A stretch of 64,000 nt of DNA from Tritrichomonas musculus (lineage: Eukaryota; Parabasalia; Tritrichomonadida; Tritrichomonadidae). A model generated the notes under the pieces. That model was not told where the DNA came from. It worked only from the letters and a program-made list of their open reading frames with translations, and made no database searches. The DNA lies in the NCBI GenBank assembly GCA_039105265.1, contig JAPFFF010000016.1, positions 1,984,001 through 2,048,000 of the forward strand. Reading direction: 5' to 3'. Positions 32,167 through 43,016 of the stretch are shown one piece after another. A program made the position numbers and the translations under genes. Every line of letters begins with the position of its first letter. Within the stretch, counting starts at the first letter, position 1.

Positions 32167-34569
32167 ATGACTCATGAAGTTAAAGAGCAAAATTTTGGAG
32201 AAAATCCTCTTGGTTCTTGGAATGATTTAAAACCTAGTTTTTCGAAGCAAGTTAGAGCTTTATTAAAAAAAAATCTATTAATTAGATGTCGCAATGTAGG
32301 TTCCATTATTGAAATAGTTTTCGCATTTATTATACCTTTAATTGCGCTTCTTGATTATTTTTTTGCAGAAACAAAATTCGCTAGTACGCCATCACCATCG
32401 ATTAAAAAAGTCGATACAACTTCTTTAGCAGATTGGTTTTTAGTATATGGTAAAGAAACAAAAGTAGCATGTCTTCCAGACAAGCCATTAATGCATTATT
32501 TAATCGGAAATACGACATTTCTCAAAACCGCAATTAATGGAGGTACATCGGTAGTAAACGGCACGACCAAAACATTCCCAGGTACAGAATTAACCTATGT
32601 TAACCAATACAGCAGTTTAAAAGAAATAGTTAGATCTAATAAGAAAAATAATATGGGTATTGAATGGGAAAATATTGACAGTCCGAAAGCCTTAACACGA
32701 CCATCAATTAAAGTATATCTTCAATCGTCATATGGCTCACCACAACCCGCAATATATTTCCAGATTAGAGATTCGCTAGCGACTATGCGTTCATACAAAG
32801 AAGGGAACGCTTCACAAGGCATCAAAAACATGAAATTTATGAACATAACTTTTTCTGAGAGTGAATTTGCACATCCCCAAATTATACAAAGAATGACCAA
32901 ACTTGGTTTTGGATGGGGTTTATTGTCTCCTATTTCAATTATCTTAGCGACGTTGCCAGACATGGAATTAATTTTCTTTGAAAAAGATGTTCACATCACA
33001 GCACTATCGTTTTTGATGGGAATGACAGAGCTTGCCTATTGGTTTACTAATTTCATAGTTTCCTTTATTATTTGTTTTGTTGTTTATTTGTATATCTCTC
33101 TTATTTATGCCTTTTGGTACGGTTTGAACGGTAACGATTTTGGAATGATTTTCGTTTTGTCTTTGTTGTTTGTTATTGCTGAGATTTGGTTCCAATTCTT
33201 CATATCTACATTGATTAAGGATGGTTCCAAAGGGAAAAGTCTTACAATTATATTAATTATGGCCACTATAATTTTAAGCTTTTTCTTTCAATTTGTTACA
33301 TTTAAAGAAAAATCAACAGCATCGATGGTTTTGAATAACATCTTTTGTATCTTTCCCATCTCTGCATATCAACTATTCTTGATGCAAGGCTATATAGCAA
33401 ATGTTGCTGATTTGCCTTTGTATAGATGGAATGACATGAATAATAGAGCTTACATTTGTCCGCCTTGGATTCCTTTCATGTGGAGTGCAATTGATATTGT
33501 TATTTATTTTGTTTTGTTTGTAATTTGTAATGCTCTTGCACCTCGTGCTTTTGGAGTGTCAACGATAAAATTATCTGAAATTTTTAAGCGTAAAAAGAAG
33601 TCAAGTTATTTGAGACATCAAAACACGCATGATTCAACTAGTATGAAATTATCAGCTGTTGAAGTTGATCATCTTACAAAAATTTATCATGGTGCACGAA
33701 AAACAAGAGCTTTAAATTCAGTGTCTTTTAATATAAACAAAGGAGAAGTTATTGTCATGATTGGTCCAAATGGAGCCGGAAAATCAACAATGATTAATTG
33801 CATAAGTGGTGGAATTAAACCTACTGATGGAAATATTGCTATTTTAGGTGAAACATATACTCATAATTTAGGTGTTTGTTACCAAGAAAATGTTCTCATT
33901 CCTCAGTTGTCTGTTCAAGAACATTTTGAACTTTTCGGTGCTTTTCGAGGTTTGTCTAAAGAAACATTGCAAACTTCAATTGATTATCTCACAACAAACA
34001 TGCAGTTAACTCATATGTTGAAAAATAGAGCTGGTGATCTTTCTGGTGGTCAAAAGAGAAAGTTATGCATTGGTTTGTCTTTATTAGGAAATCCTGAAGT
34101 TGTTTTAATGGATGAGCCTACTGCTGGTGTTGATGTTCAAGCTTGTCAACTCATTTGGAAAATGATTTCAAACTTGAAAGAAACAACATCATTAATAACT
34201 AGTCATGCTCTTGAAGAGGCCGAAGCTGTGTCATCTAGATTGTTCATCCTATCTGAAGGTGTAATGAGATTTACTGGAACTTCAACAGAATTAAGAGAAC
34301 AATTTAAATGTGGTTACGAATTAAGAGTGGAAACAAGTAATGAATCAATTCATCATGTCCTTGAATTCGTGAAAAAATACATCCCTGAAGCAAAAATTGC
34401 TGAAGATAGACAAGATGTTATATTGATGCCCGTTTGCCTTTCGATTGGTAAGTTGTTGGTTGCTTTTAGAGATGAACAACAAGAACTTGGTGTCATTTCT
34501 TATTCTTTTGCTGTTCAACAATTAGAAGATATGCTTTTAAAGTCATTGAATGATAAACATGAAGATTAA
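32167..34569 (+). CDS. ABC transporter, ABCA-type half transporter
   Basis: The product has 800 residues. Transmembrane segment 1 lies at about 40-60, a large loop follows to about 260, then five or six segments at 265-465, and an ATPase domain from about 490. Walker A is GPNGAGKS (about 533-540), the signature LSGGQKRK (about 626) is canonical, and Walker B is VVLMDEPTAGVD. The H-loop reads TSHALEEAEA. With its divergent neighbour it could form a heterodimer, because each supplies one membrane and one ATPase domain; this is inference. The C-terminal 90 residues resemble the regulatory tail of ABCA ATPase domains. Confidence 0.88.
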   Translation: MTHEVKEQNFGENPLGSWNDLKPSFSKQVRALLKKNLLIRCRNVGSIIEIVFAFIIPLIALLDYFFAETKFASTPSPSIKKVDTTSLADWFLVYGKETKVACLPDKPLMHYLIGNTTFLKTAINGGTSVVNGTTKTFPGTELTYVNQYSSLKEIVRSNKKNNMGIEWENIDSPKALTRPSIKVYLQSSYGSPQPAIYFQIRDSLATMRSYKEGNASQGIKNMKFMNITFSESEFAHPQIIQRMTKLGFGWGLLSPISIILATLPDMELIFFEKDVHITALSFLMGMTELAYWFTNFIVSFIICFVVYLYISLIYAFWYGLNGNDFGMIFVLSLLFVIAEIWFQFFISTLIKDGSKGKSLTIILIMATIILSFFFQFVTFKEKSTASMVLNNIFCIFPISAYQLFLMQGYIANVADLPLYRWNDMNNRAYICPPWIPFMWSAIDIVIYFVLFVICNALAPRAFGVSTIKLSEIFKRKKKSSYLRHQNTHDSTSMKLSAVEVDHLTKIYHGARKTRALNSVSFNINKGEVIVMIGPNGAGKSTMINCISGGIKPTDGNIAILGETYTHNLGVCYQENVLIPQLSVQEHFELFGAFRGLSKETLQTSIDYLTTNMQLTHMLKNRAGDLSGGQKRKLCIGLSLLGNPEVVLMDEPTAGVDVQACQLIWKMISNLKETTSLITSHALEEAEAVSSRLFILSEGVMRFTGTSTELREQFKCGYELRVETSNESIHHVLEFVKKYIPEAKIAEDRQDVILMPVCLSIGKLLVAFRDEQQELGVISYSFAVQQLEDMLLKSLNDKHED

Positions 34570-37337
34570 TTTCTATTTTATAAATGTACATTATTATATA
34601 CGAATTTTGTTTTTTGCTTTCATTTTTTTTTTTTGAATCTTTTTTACATAGTTTGAATGTAAAAAAAATGATATTGTCTTTTTTACTAGTGATTGATTTA
34701 TTGTAAATGTTTTTTTATGATTAATACATAGACAAAAAAAGTTGAATTTCTTGTCTTTTTTGTTCTTTTTTACAAAAAATATAACGCAATTGCTCATATC
34801 TCATTCGATATTTATGTTATTGCCTCTCTTTAAGAGGTTAGGTTCTAATTGGATAGTATACATTCATATTCAAATTATTCATTCTAATAAAACTCATTGT
34901 AAAATTATGTTACCCTTTTATTTACTTAACACAAAGTAATTTTTTGTTGACAAATCATAATTAAATAAGTATTACACACTGTAAGTTTTTAGAATTCTAC
35001 ATGGTAAAATGTGCAATTTCATAAAGAATTGAAAGAATTTTAAAGGTGTAGTTCGTTTAAAATATCTCGTTATATACATTGTTTCGAAAAGATATATTAA
35101 TATATTTATGATTGTTATATGCCACATATTTAATTAAAACAATAAAAAAATAAACGAACTTCATCGACAAGATTATCTCAAAATATCTTTTTTTTTTCCA
35201 AATCTTAATTTTTGAATTCCGCTGAGGAATAACTTTAGAAATGAGCTATTATAAACGATTTAACTATCATTTTTTTTAATTTTTCGAATTGAATATGAAA
35301 GTTTTTGGAATAAATATATGTAGTCCTTCAATTTGAAAGTTTTTGGAATAAAATTTCATTTACACATAGTATAGAATCAGGAATAAAAAACTATGTATGC
35401 GTTTTAAAAAATATTAAAAATTCATTATTTTTTATATAGACCAAAAATAAAGTTTGAAAAAGTGAGCATATTTTCTTCTGATATCAACTTCAATTAAAAG
35501 TACTATATAAATTAATCAAATATCCATCTATTATACCATAACACATAATAATATTAAAAAAATTCAATTTATAAAAAATATACCGTTAAAATTTTATATA
35601 CATTTATTTTCGCGTGTAGTAAAATTTACGTTAAGAAAATTCAATGAATTGTTCAGAAAAAATTTGAGAGTGAAAAATTTTTGGCTATTCAAAAAAAGAC
35701 AATTCTTTTTTTAGCCTCTCAATTCTTTTAAAACTTGATCAAAATTTTACGTTTATTTCCGTTTATTATTTTTTTATGATTAAAAATGCGATATTTTGAA
35801 AGATATAATTGTTGTCAAAGATTATCCTTTTGTATTTATGATATATACCAATATTAGATTTTTTAGCTATGTTTATTTCAACTAGTCAAAAAATGGAATT
35901 ATATCATATCTTAAAAAACTTTTTATATGATCAATATAAATAGCCCATATCTATTTCACTTATGATTAACAGATGCTGCTCTATATAAAAGTTGTGCCAT
36001 ATTTTGAAAATATGATTTTATCTTTTCGTTTATCTCAAAAAGTTCATACAAAAAATCATATAAATCAACTTTTTTTCAATGATTTTAAGGAATTCGGCAG
36101 CATAATTCCTACATTAAAAAATACTCATGATTGTTTATCAATAGCTTGAGTAAGAACAGATTTTATTTTTTGATCGTTTATAATTTTTTTTTTAAATTTT
36201 TTTTCTGCTTAAACCGTGTTTAAAAAAGTAAAATGTTAATTATATTTTATAATAAATATATTTATTTAATTATTTTCATATTTAATGCATTTTTTCACAT
36301 ACTTTTCAATCAAATTTTTTTAAAATTTTTGATAACTCTAAAAATTTTTAAAAATTTGATTGAAAAATGTTGAATTTAAAAGGAAAAAAATATGTTTTTT
36401 ATTTAGAACATAAAGTATTCTTTGTTTATGAAGAAGATTGAATATCATAAAGAAAATTTTAGAGATTATAATTCTATTGAAATTAAAATGAAAAAAAAAT
36501 GAGATAAAATAAGCCAAAAAAGGAAAAAACAGGTACAAAGAATAAAATATGTAAAATCCTATGAGATTTTTATTAAAAAATTTGGAGATACGAGTTTTGA
36601 ATGTGGGTTAAGAAATATGAGCTAAGTATGCGACAAAATCCAAATTATATTGAGCGATATCTAATAAAATTCTTGAGATTCTTTAAAAATTAAAGGTAAA
36701 TTCTGTTTGAGAAAAAAAAAATCGAAAATAATTGAAAAAAAATGTCAAACTGGTAAGAGATACGATTAGATTCAAATGAACTTGAAGTTAATTGGTCTAA
36801 TATTGAGCCTAAAGATCTAAAATCAGGGAAAACTTGATCTGTTTGTCTATTGTAAAAATAATGAAAATACGATCACTCTTTCAAATTTGAATTAATGACG
36901 GTTTTTGTGAAATTAAAAAAAAATAAGGAATATTTATTTTCTTTAAATTATTTCATAAAAAAGAATAAATTAAAGATAAAAAGATCCAAAAAAACCTTCA
37001 CTATCAATTTTTTGAGAATGACAATTCTTTATTGAAAGAATTGAGAGCAAAATTTTTTTAACGTAAATTTTACACCACGGGAAAATAAATGCCTATAAAA
37101 TTTTAACGGTATATATTGAGATTAAGTTGTCAAAAAAAATATTTTTTTATTGTTTATAAATAACTTATAATCAATATTAATCATATTTATATGAGTAAAA
37201 CTTTTCAAGATTGTGTATTTGCTGAGATATTGAAAAACGAACTAAACTTTGTTTTTTTACAAAGATTTGCATTATTTTTTATCCTTGAATTAAATAATAA
37301 TATTTATTAAACACATATATGATCTTTAGTTACAATT
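34570..37337. other. gene-free AT-rich stretch holding an inverted-repeat element
   Basis: No credible gene. A direct repeat (GAAAGTTTTTGGAATAAA twice near 35299-35352) and the 35579-37113 element are present. Confidence 0.6.
35579..37113. mobile_element. 1.5-kb non-autonomous DNA element with about 63-bp inverted ends
   Basis: The left end starts TATACCGTTAAAATTTTATA (35579-35598) and the right end is its exact reverse complement (37094-37113). The match continues inward over about 63 bases with a few substitutions, including TAAAATTTACGTTAA on both arms. The 1.4-kb interior has no long frame. Inside both arms short blocks of CTCTCAATTCTTT type occur in opposite orientation, so the ends may be compound. 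It fits a transposon-derived element without a transposase. Confidence 0.55.
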
Positions 37338-37865
37338 CTATGTTTCGTCATCATCATCAGCTTCAGGTGGCATTTCATCAAGGAGCATATTGACGTGTGC
37401 TTTGAACTTTTCATAGTCTGTTAATTGTTCTTCAGCTGCCTCTGGGTTTCGTGCATCGTTTGGATTTGGTTGTTGGAGTAAGAATTGAAGGCCAGTGACA
37501 ACAGAGGAAAGAAAAATTGAAGGGACATAGTTTTTAAGAAGAATTGAAACGCAGACCTTTCCACCGTCTTTAACAAGAGTGATGTTCGGATGCCAGATGT
37601 CATCTAAAATTGTGACTTTTGGTGGTTCTGTTGGCCAGTCATCCTTGATGACAAATTTGAATCTAAACCATTTGTTTCTGTAAATGCCATTTTTAACCTT
37701 GATCGAAACAACGAAATTTTGAATATTATCTGGATCTGGCAAGAAAACTTTAACATATTTCATTCTTTTTACTTCTTCCAAATCTTTTACAAGTCTAATT
37801 TGGCAAGCTTTGGTAGTTTGGTATTCACCAAGTTCAACCTTTTCATTAGCATTTCTTCTCTTCAT
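37338..37865 (-). CDS. ubiquitin-conjugating (E2) enzyme, closest to UBC12 (NEDD8-conjugating)
   Basis: The product has 175 residues. The E2 core spans about 20-165: start helix CQIRLVKDLEEV, then DPDNIQNFVVSI, PPKV, HPN at 92-94 and the active-site cysteine C105 in GGKVCVSILL. The motif QQPNPNDARNPEAAEEQ closely follows UBC12 (EPNPEDPLNKEAAE). The HPN-to-cysteine distance is one residue longer than in UBC12, and the usual N-terminal extension is short. The tail is acidic. UBC12 transfers NEDD8 to cullins, but the substrate modifier cannot be proved from sequence; a ubiquitin E2 is the alternative. Two TCATTTT motifs lie 13-30 bases upstream of the ATG. Confidence 0.8.
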   Translation of the reverse strand: MKRRNANEKVELGEYQTTKACQIRLVKDLEEVKRMKYVKVFLPDPDNIQNFVVSIKVKNGIYRNKWFRFKFVIKDDWPTEPPKVTILDDIWHPNITLVKDGGKVCVSILLKNYVPSIFLSSVVTGLQFLLQQPNPNDARNPEAAEEQLTDYEKFKAHVNMLLDEMPPEADDDDET

Positions 37866-38426
37866 TTGATAAGAATTAAAATGAAATTAAAATGAAAATT
37901 TTCTCTATAAATTATATAAAAATTTTTTAGTTATAACTAAAAAATTTAAAAAAAAAAATTTTTAGGTCAATTTCCCAAAAATTATGGTTAATTTATATTT
38001 TGTCAATTTTTTTTATTAAAATTTTTACCTTTAAGGCACAAATATGGTACGTTTAAAAACCACAATATTTTTGAATAGTTAGACTATTTATATGGTGTTT
38101 CGAATCGAAATCATTGAAAAAAATTGGCCTTTAGTACGTTGATATTCAACGCAACGATGTTATTTTCGTTCATTATTTAATAATGTTGAAATAACATTGA
38201 TTAAATAAAAATCCAATTTGAAAATGGAAAATTTAACCATTTAATGTGAAAATTTTTATCTGGTATAAGTCTTTTAAGTGGATATTTCGGTTATAATGGC
38301 AAAAAGACTGTAAAATAAATAAATTAAGCAAATTTTTTGGTTTAATTAAAATTAATAAATCTATAATATCTTTTTTTATAATCTATATCTATAAAACTAA
38401 ATACAAAAATTGTTTTATGGGAGTGA
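37866..38426. other. intergenic between E2 and the repeat-rich surface protein
   Basis: Besides the E2 upstream motifs, it contains an imperfectly looped 9-bp perfect stem (ATGTTATTT at 38157, AAATAACAT at 38189). Otherwise nothing is recognised. Confidence 0.5.
37878..37895 (-). promoter_or_regulatory. two initiator-like TCATTTT motifs
   Basis: On the minus strand TCATTTT occurs at 37884-37878 and again at 37895-37889, just upstream of the E2 start codon. They fit the trichomonad initiator consensus; which is used is unknown. Confidence 0.35.
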
Positions 38427-41400
38427 TTAAAGTCCAGTTTCTTCTTCGAAATCATTGTTAAATGGATCATCTGTATCCATTTGATTGAAAATTGGATTTT
38501 CTATTGATGTTGGAGCACCTGTGTTGTTTACATTGAAAGGTAGTTGGTCGTCAGCATCCACGATAGGTGGAAGAGCTCTTTTACGAGTGAACATCACAGC
38601 AGCAATGATTCCAGATGCAACTGCTGCAGCGCCAGCCAATGGAACGCCAATCATAAGGCCTAAATTCTTAGCTTTGTCATTGTTGTCATCAGCATCGTGT
38701 TGTATTTCAATGTCGGGATTAATGTCAGAAGCTGTAAAATCTACAGATTTAGAAAACTTATTTGATAATGAAAAACCTTCTGAATTGGAGAATTGGTTTG
38801 ATGCGCTAAACGATTCTGATTTTGTGAATACAATGGAATCGGTAAATGGTTCTGATTCCGTGAACTTAATGGAATTGGTGAAAGGAATTGAGCAACTAAA
38901 CATCTCAGAATTGGTAAAAGCATGTGAGCCTGTGAATTTGTCTGAACTTGAAAATATATGTGATTGGCTGAATTTATTGGAATTTGTGAAACTATTTGAT
39001 TGTGAAAATTTATTTGATTTCGTGAAATCATTTGATTTGGTGAATTGATCTGACTTAATAAAATCATTAGATTTAGTAAATTGGTTCGACTTTGTGAAAT
39101 CATTTGATTCAGAGAACTTATTTGATTTCGTGAAATCATTTGACTTGGAAAATTGTTTTGATTTTGTGAAATCATTTGATTCAGAGAACTTGCTTGATTT
39201 GGTAAAGTCATTGGATTCAGAGAACTTATTTGATTTGGTAAAGTCATTTGATTCAGAGAACTTATTTGATTTCGTGAAATCATTTGACTTGGAAAATTGT
39301 TTTGATTTTGTGAAATCATTTGATTCAGAGAACTTATTTGATTTGGTAAAGTCATTTGATTCAGAGAACTTATTTGATTTGGTAAAGTCATTTGATTCAG
39401 AGAACTTATTTGATTTGGTAAAGTCATTTGATTCAGAGAACTTATTTGATTTGGTAAAGTCATTTGATTCAGAGAACTTATTTGATTTGGTAAAGTCATT
39501 TGATTCAGAGAACTTGCTTGATTTGGTAAAGTCATTTGATTCAGAGAACTTATTTGATTTGGTAAAGTCATTGGATTCAGAGAACTTATTTGATTTGGTA
39601 AAGTCATTTGATTCAGAGAACTTATTTGATTTGGTAAAGTCATTGGATTCAGAGAACTTATTTGATTTGGTAAAGTCATTTGATTCAGAGAACTTATTTG
39701 ATTTGGTAAAGTCGTTGGATTCAGAAAACTGGTTTGAATTTGAAAAGTCGTTGGATTCAGAGAACTTATTTGATTTGGTAAAGTCGTTGGATTCAGAGAA
39801 CTTATTTGATTTGGTAAAGTCATTTGATTCAGAGAACTTATTTGATTTGGTAAAGTCGTTGGATTCAGAGAACTTATTTGATTTGGTAAAGTCATTTGAT
39901 TCAGAGAACTTATTTGATTTGGTAAAGTCGTTGGATTCAGAAAACTGGTTTGAATTTGAAAAGTCGTTGGATTCAGAAAATTGATTTGATTTTGAGAAGT
40001 CATTTGATCTAGAGAACTGGTTTGATATGGTGAAATCTTTTGATTCAGAAAATTGACTTGACTTGGAGAAGTCATTAGATTTTGAAAAATGACTTGACTT
40101 AGTAAAAGCGTTGGATTTTGTGAATTGTTTTGATTTTGTGAAATCATTGGACTTTGTAAATTGCTTTGACTTGGTGAAATCATTGGACTCTGTGAATTGT
40201 TTTGATTTAGTGAAATCATTGGACTTTGTAAATTGCTTTGACTTAGTGAAATCATTGGACTCTATGAATTGTTTTGATTTAGTGAAATCATTGGACTCTG
40301 TGAATTGTTTTGATTTAGTGAAATCATTGGACTTTGTAAATTGCTTTGACTTAGTGAAATCATTGGACTCTGTGAATTGTTTTGATTTTGTGAAATCATT
40401 GGACTTTGTAAATTGCTTTGACTTGGTGAAATCATTGGACTCTGTGAATTGTTTTGATTTAGTGAAATCATTGGACTCTGTGAATTGTTTTGATTTAGTG
40501 AAATCATTGGACTCTATGAATTGTTTTGATTTAGTGAAATCATTGGACTCTGTGAATTGTTTTGATTTAGTGAAATCATTGGACTTTGTAAATTGCTTTG
40601 ACTTAGTGAAATCATTGGACTCTGTGAATTGTTTTGATTTTGTGAAATCATTGGACTTTGTAAATTGCTTTGACTTGGTGAAATCATTGGACTCTGTGAA
40701 TTGTTTTGATTTAGTGAAATCATTGGACTCTATGAATTGTTTTGATTTAGTGAAATCATTGGACTTTGTAAATTGCTTTGACTTAGTGAAATCATTGGAC
40801 TCTGTGAATTGTTTTGATTTTGTGAAATCATTGGACTTTGTAAATTGCTTTGACTTGGTGAAATCATTGGACTCTGTGAATTGTTTTGATTTAGTGAAAT
40901 CATTGGACTTTGTAAATTGCTTTGACTTAGTGAAATCATTGGACTCTGTGAATTGTTTTGACTTAGTGAAATCATTGGACTCTGTGAATTGTTTTGACTT
41001 AGTGAAATCATTGGACTTTGTAAATTGCTTTGACTTAGTGAAATCATTGGACTCTATGAATTGTTTTGACTTAGTGAAATCATTGGACTTTGTAAATTGC
41101 TTTGACTTGGTGAAATCATTGGACTCTGTGAATTGTTTTGATTTTGTGAAATCATTGGACTTTGTAAATTGCTTTGACTTAGTGAAATCATTGGACTCTG
41201 TGAATTGTTTTGATTTTGTGAAATCATTGGACTTTGTAAATTGCTTTGACTTGGTGAAATCATTGGACTCTATGAATTGTTTTGATTTTGTGAAATCGCC
41301 TGAGCTTGTGAATTGATTTGATGCAGAAAACTGGTTTGAGCTAGTAAATTCATCAGATGCTGAAAACTGTTTTGACCCTGTGAATTTATTAGATGATGTG

Positions 41401-43016
41401 AATATTTCTGATGCTGAAAATGGTTTTGATTCTGAGAATTTGTTAGATGCAGAGAATTGTTTTGATGCAGTGAATTTTTCTGAAATTGTGAATTTTTCTG
41501 ATGCTGAAAATTTCTTTGAAGTTGAGAATTTTTCTGACGCTGAAAATGGCTTTGAAGCTGTGAATGCTTCTGATACTGAAAATGGCTTTGAAGCTGTGAA
41601 TTTTTCTGATGCAGAGAATTGCTTTGATGCAGAGAATTCATTGGATGGAGTAAATGAATTTGTTATATCAAATGTTTTTGAATTTGCAAAAGTGTTGGAT
41701 TTTGTAAAAACACTTGATTCTGTGAAAACGCTTGAAGGCGTAAAAGGTTTTGAAATTATGATTGGTTCAGCAGTTTTAGCACCTTTGCATTCACCTAAAT
41801 TCAGCTGTTCAATACTCTGTAGTGGCACTTTTCCCGTTGGAAAAGTAAAATTGCAATCATACTGATGATTGACCTGTATGTACCGCTTTGGATCTGAGCA
41901 ATCTGAATAGCAATTTTTGAGAGTTATTACAACATCTCTGCCAATGTTATTTCGTGATGCAATCAAGCAATCATTATTTGCGAACTTTGTGTTAACAAAG
42001 CTGAAGTAGCTGATTGTCACTGGCCTGTTTCTGATGTTAATCAATCCAGCTTTATCATCGCTCTTTTCAGGCCAAGTAACGTCATTATCTTGATAATTGC
42101 AAAAAATTACCTGTACATCTAATTGAAGGTTTGTAAAAGCTGTTGCGAATTTTCCGGAGAGATTTGATAATGATTGATATTTGAAGTATCCTCTGTGGGA
42201 ATAACGATACTCCATTCCGGAGCAATATTTGGCTTGTCCTTTCGTAATATTAACGTTTGAGGATGCAATTGTTGAATTGGCTTGAATATCAAATATTGCA
42301 CCTAATGCCTGAGCTTCCGTATTCTTGCAATTGACCGTAGAAACAAATGATAAATTTGTTTTTTGGGCAGCAATGTACATAGCAACGCCGAATCCATTCC
42401 TATACAAGGAGCAATTAGTAAAACAACAAAATTGAGTATCAAGAAAATGATTTAAACCAATTTGAACATCTTTTGTATCACCTTTGTATTGTGCACATAC
42501 AATAACGGCCCCGCCATTTCCATCAGCATGACAATTAACAAAATTACATTCATGAAGAGTAACCGAAGAATCTTGTTCAATATAAAGAGCTCCACCTCCT
42601 ACTTTTGCTCCTCCAACCCAGCTGTGGAGATCTTTAAAAAGACAGCCTGCAATCAAAATTGTTCCGCATGATGAAACAAATCTGGGTCTGCCTTCTTTTG
42701 TATCTTTTGTAAAATTTTGTTCTAAAAAATCAACCCCTTTTAAGGCCTTATCAACTTGATAATTCATATTGCTGCCGATAAAACAATTATCTATATTTTG
42801 TACAACAATTGGTGTCGAAAGAAAAAGAGTAAATTGATTATTTCTAATTTGAATGTTGAAATTATTGGAATATGTTTGAAGAAAACTTGCAGTGTACCGA
42901 GAAAAAAGAGATTTTGAAATTGATAAGCGATATGTCTCATGACGAAATGGAATCAATAATTGTGGACTATTTGAAACTGATGAAAGTGTCAAACAAAGAA
43001 ACGAAATGTTAAACAT
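38427..43016 (-). CDS. large surface protein: beta-helix domain, hexapeptide repeats, one transmembrane segment
   Basis: The product has 1,529 residues. A signal peptide is plausible (MFNISFLCLTLSSVSNS). Residues about 20-420 look like a right-handed beta-helix (CLFKDLHSWVGGAKVGGGAL, ECNFVNCHADGNGGAVIV), as in pectin-lyase-like and polymorphic membrane proteins. Residues about 430-1430 are about 165 hexapeptides of the form F-[TS]-x-S-[NK]-x, mostly paired as a 12-residue unit (FTKSNDFTKSKQ early, FTKSNKFSESND later). A transmembrane helix follows (LMIGVPLAGAAAVASGIIAA) with a basic stop (TRKR). The cytoplasmic tail of about 50 residues carries NPIF and DPFNNDF, reminiscent of NPxF/Y-type sorting motifs. 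The repeat is likely an extended stalk presenting the beta-helix at the cell surface. Repeat number is probably variable between isolates. Confidence 0.82.
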   Translation of the reverse strand: MFNISFLCLTLSSVSNSPQLLIPFRHETYRLSISKSLFSRYTASFLQTYSNNFNIQIRNNQFTLFLSTPIVVQNIDNCFIGSNMNYQVDKALKGVDFLEQNFTKDTKEGRPRFVSSCGTILIAGCLFKDLHSWVGGAKVGGGALYIEQDSSVTLHECNFVNCHADGNGGAVIVCAQYKGDTKDVQIGLNHFLDTQFCCFTNCSLYRNGFGVAMYIAAQKTNLSFVSTVNCKNTEAQALGAIFDIQANSTIASSNVNITKGQAKYCSGMEYRYSHRGYFKYQSLSNLSGKFATAFTNLQLDVQVIFCNYQDNDVTWPEKSDDKAGLINIRNRPVTISYFSFVNTKFANNDCLIASRNNIGRDVVITLKNCYSDCSDPKRYIQVNHQYDCNFTFPTGKVPLQSIEQLNLGECKGAKTAEPIIISKPFTPSSVFTESSVFTKSNTFANSKTFDITNSFTPSNEFSASKQFSASEKFTASKPFSVSEAFTASKPFSASEKFSTSKKFSASEKFTISEKFTASKQFSASNKFSESKPFSASEIFTSSNKFTGSKQFSASDEFTSSNQFSASNQFTSSGDFTKSKQFIESNDFTKSKQFTKSNDFTKSKQFTESNDFTKSKQFTKSNDFTKSKQFTESNDFTKSKQFTKSNDFTKSKQFIESNDFTKSKQFTKSNDFTKSKQFTESNDFTKSKQFTESNDFTKSKQFTKSNDFTKSKQFTESNDFTKSKQFTKSNDFTKSKQFTESNDFTKSKQFTKSNDFTKSKQFIESNDFTKSKQFTESNDFTKSKQFTKSNDFTKSKQFTESNDFTKSKQFTKSNDFTKSKQFTESNDFTKSKQFIESNDFTKSKQFTESNDFTKSKQFTESNDFTKSKQFTKSNDFTKSKQFTESNDFTKSKQFTKSNDFTKSKQFTESNDFTKSKQFIESNDFTKSKQFTKSNDFTKSKQFTESNDFTKSKQFTKSNDFTKSKQFTKSNAFTKSSHFSKSNDFSKSSQFSESKDFTISNQFSRSNDFSKSNQFSESNDFSNSNQFSESNDFTKSNKFSESNDFTKSNKFSESNDFTKSNKFSESNDFTKSNKFSESNDFTKSNKFSESNDFSNSNQFSESNDFTKSNKFSESNDFTKSNKFSESNDFTKSNKFSESNDFTKSNKFSESNDFTKSNKFSESNDFTKSSKFSESNDFTKSNKFSESNDFTKSNKFSESNDFTKSNKFSESNDFTKSNKFSESNDFTKSNKFSESNDFTKSKQFSKSNDFTKSNKFSESNDFTKSNKFSESNDFTKSSKFSESNDFTKSKQFSKSNDFTKSNKFSESNDFTKSNQFTKSNDFIKSDQFTKSNDFTKSNKFSQSNSFTNSNKFSQSHIFSSSDKFTGSHAFTNSEMFSCSIPFTNSIKFTESEPFTDSIVFTKSESFSASNQFSNSEGFSLSNKFSKSVDFTASDINPDIEIQHDADDNNDKAKNLGLMIGVPLAGAAAVASGIIAAVMFTRKRALPPIVDADDQLPFNVNNTGAPTSIENPIFNQMDTDDPFNNDFEEETGL
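38725..41740 (-). repeat. 36-bp tandem repeats coding the hexapeptide stalk
   Basis: About 3 kb of tandem units. One block (about 40105-41290) is FTKSNDFTKSKQ-type and is arranged in higher-order multiples; a second (about 39060-39990) is FTKSNKFSESND-type with a different nucleotide pattern. Because the unit length is a multiple of three, long open frames also appear on the opposite strand and in another frame on the same strand. I treat those as by-products. Confidence 0.9.

Noticed and set aside
36338-36538. 66-codon Phe/Leu-rich ORF inside the 35579-37113 element
   Set aside because: AT-rich background frame without any recognisable domain.
39094-41316. Long plus-strand frames opposite the hexapeptide repeat (296 and 401 codons)
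   Set aside because: They arise because the 36-bp unit has no stop in several frames; they lack a start context, signal peptide or any non-repeat part.
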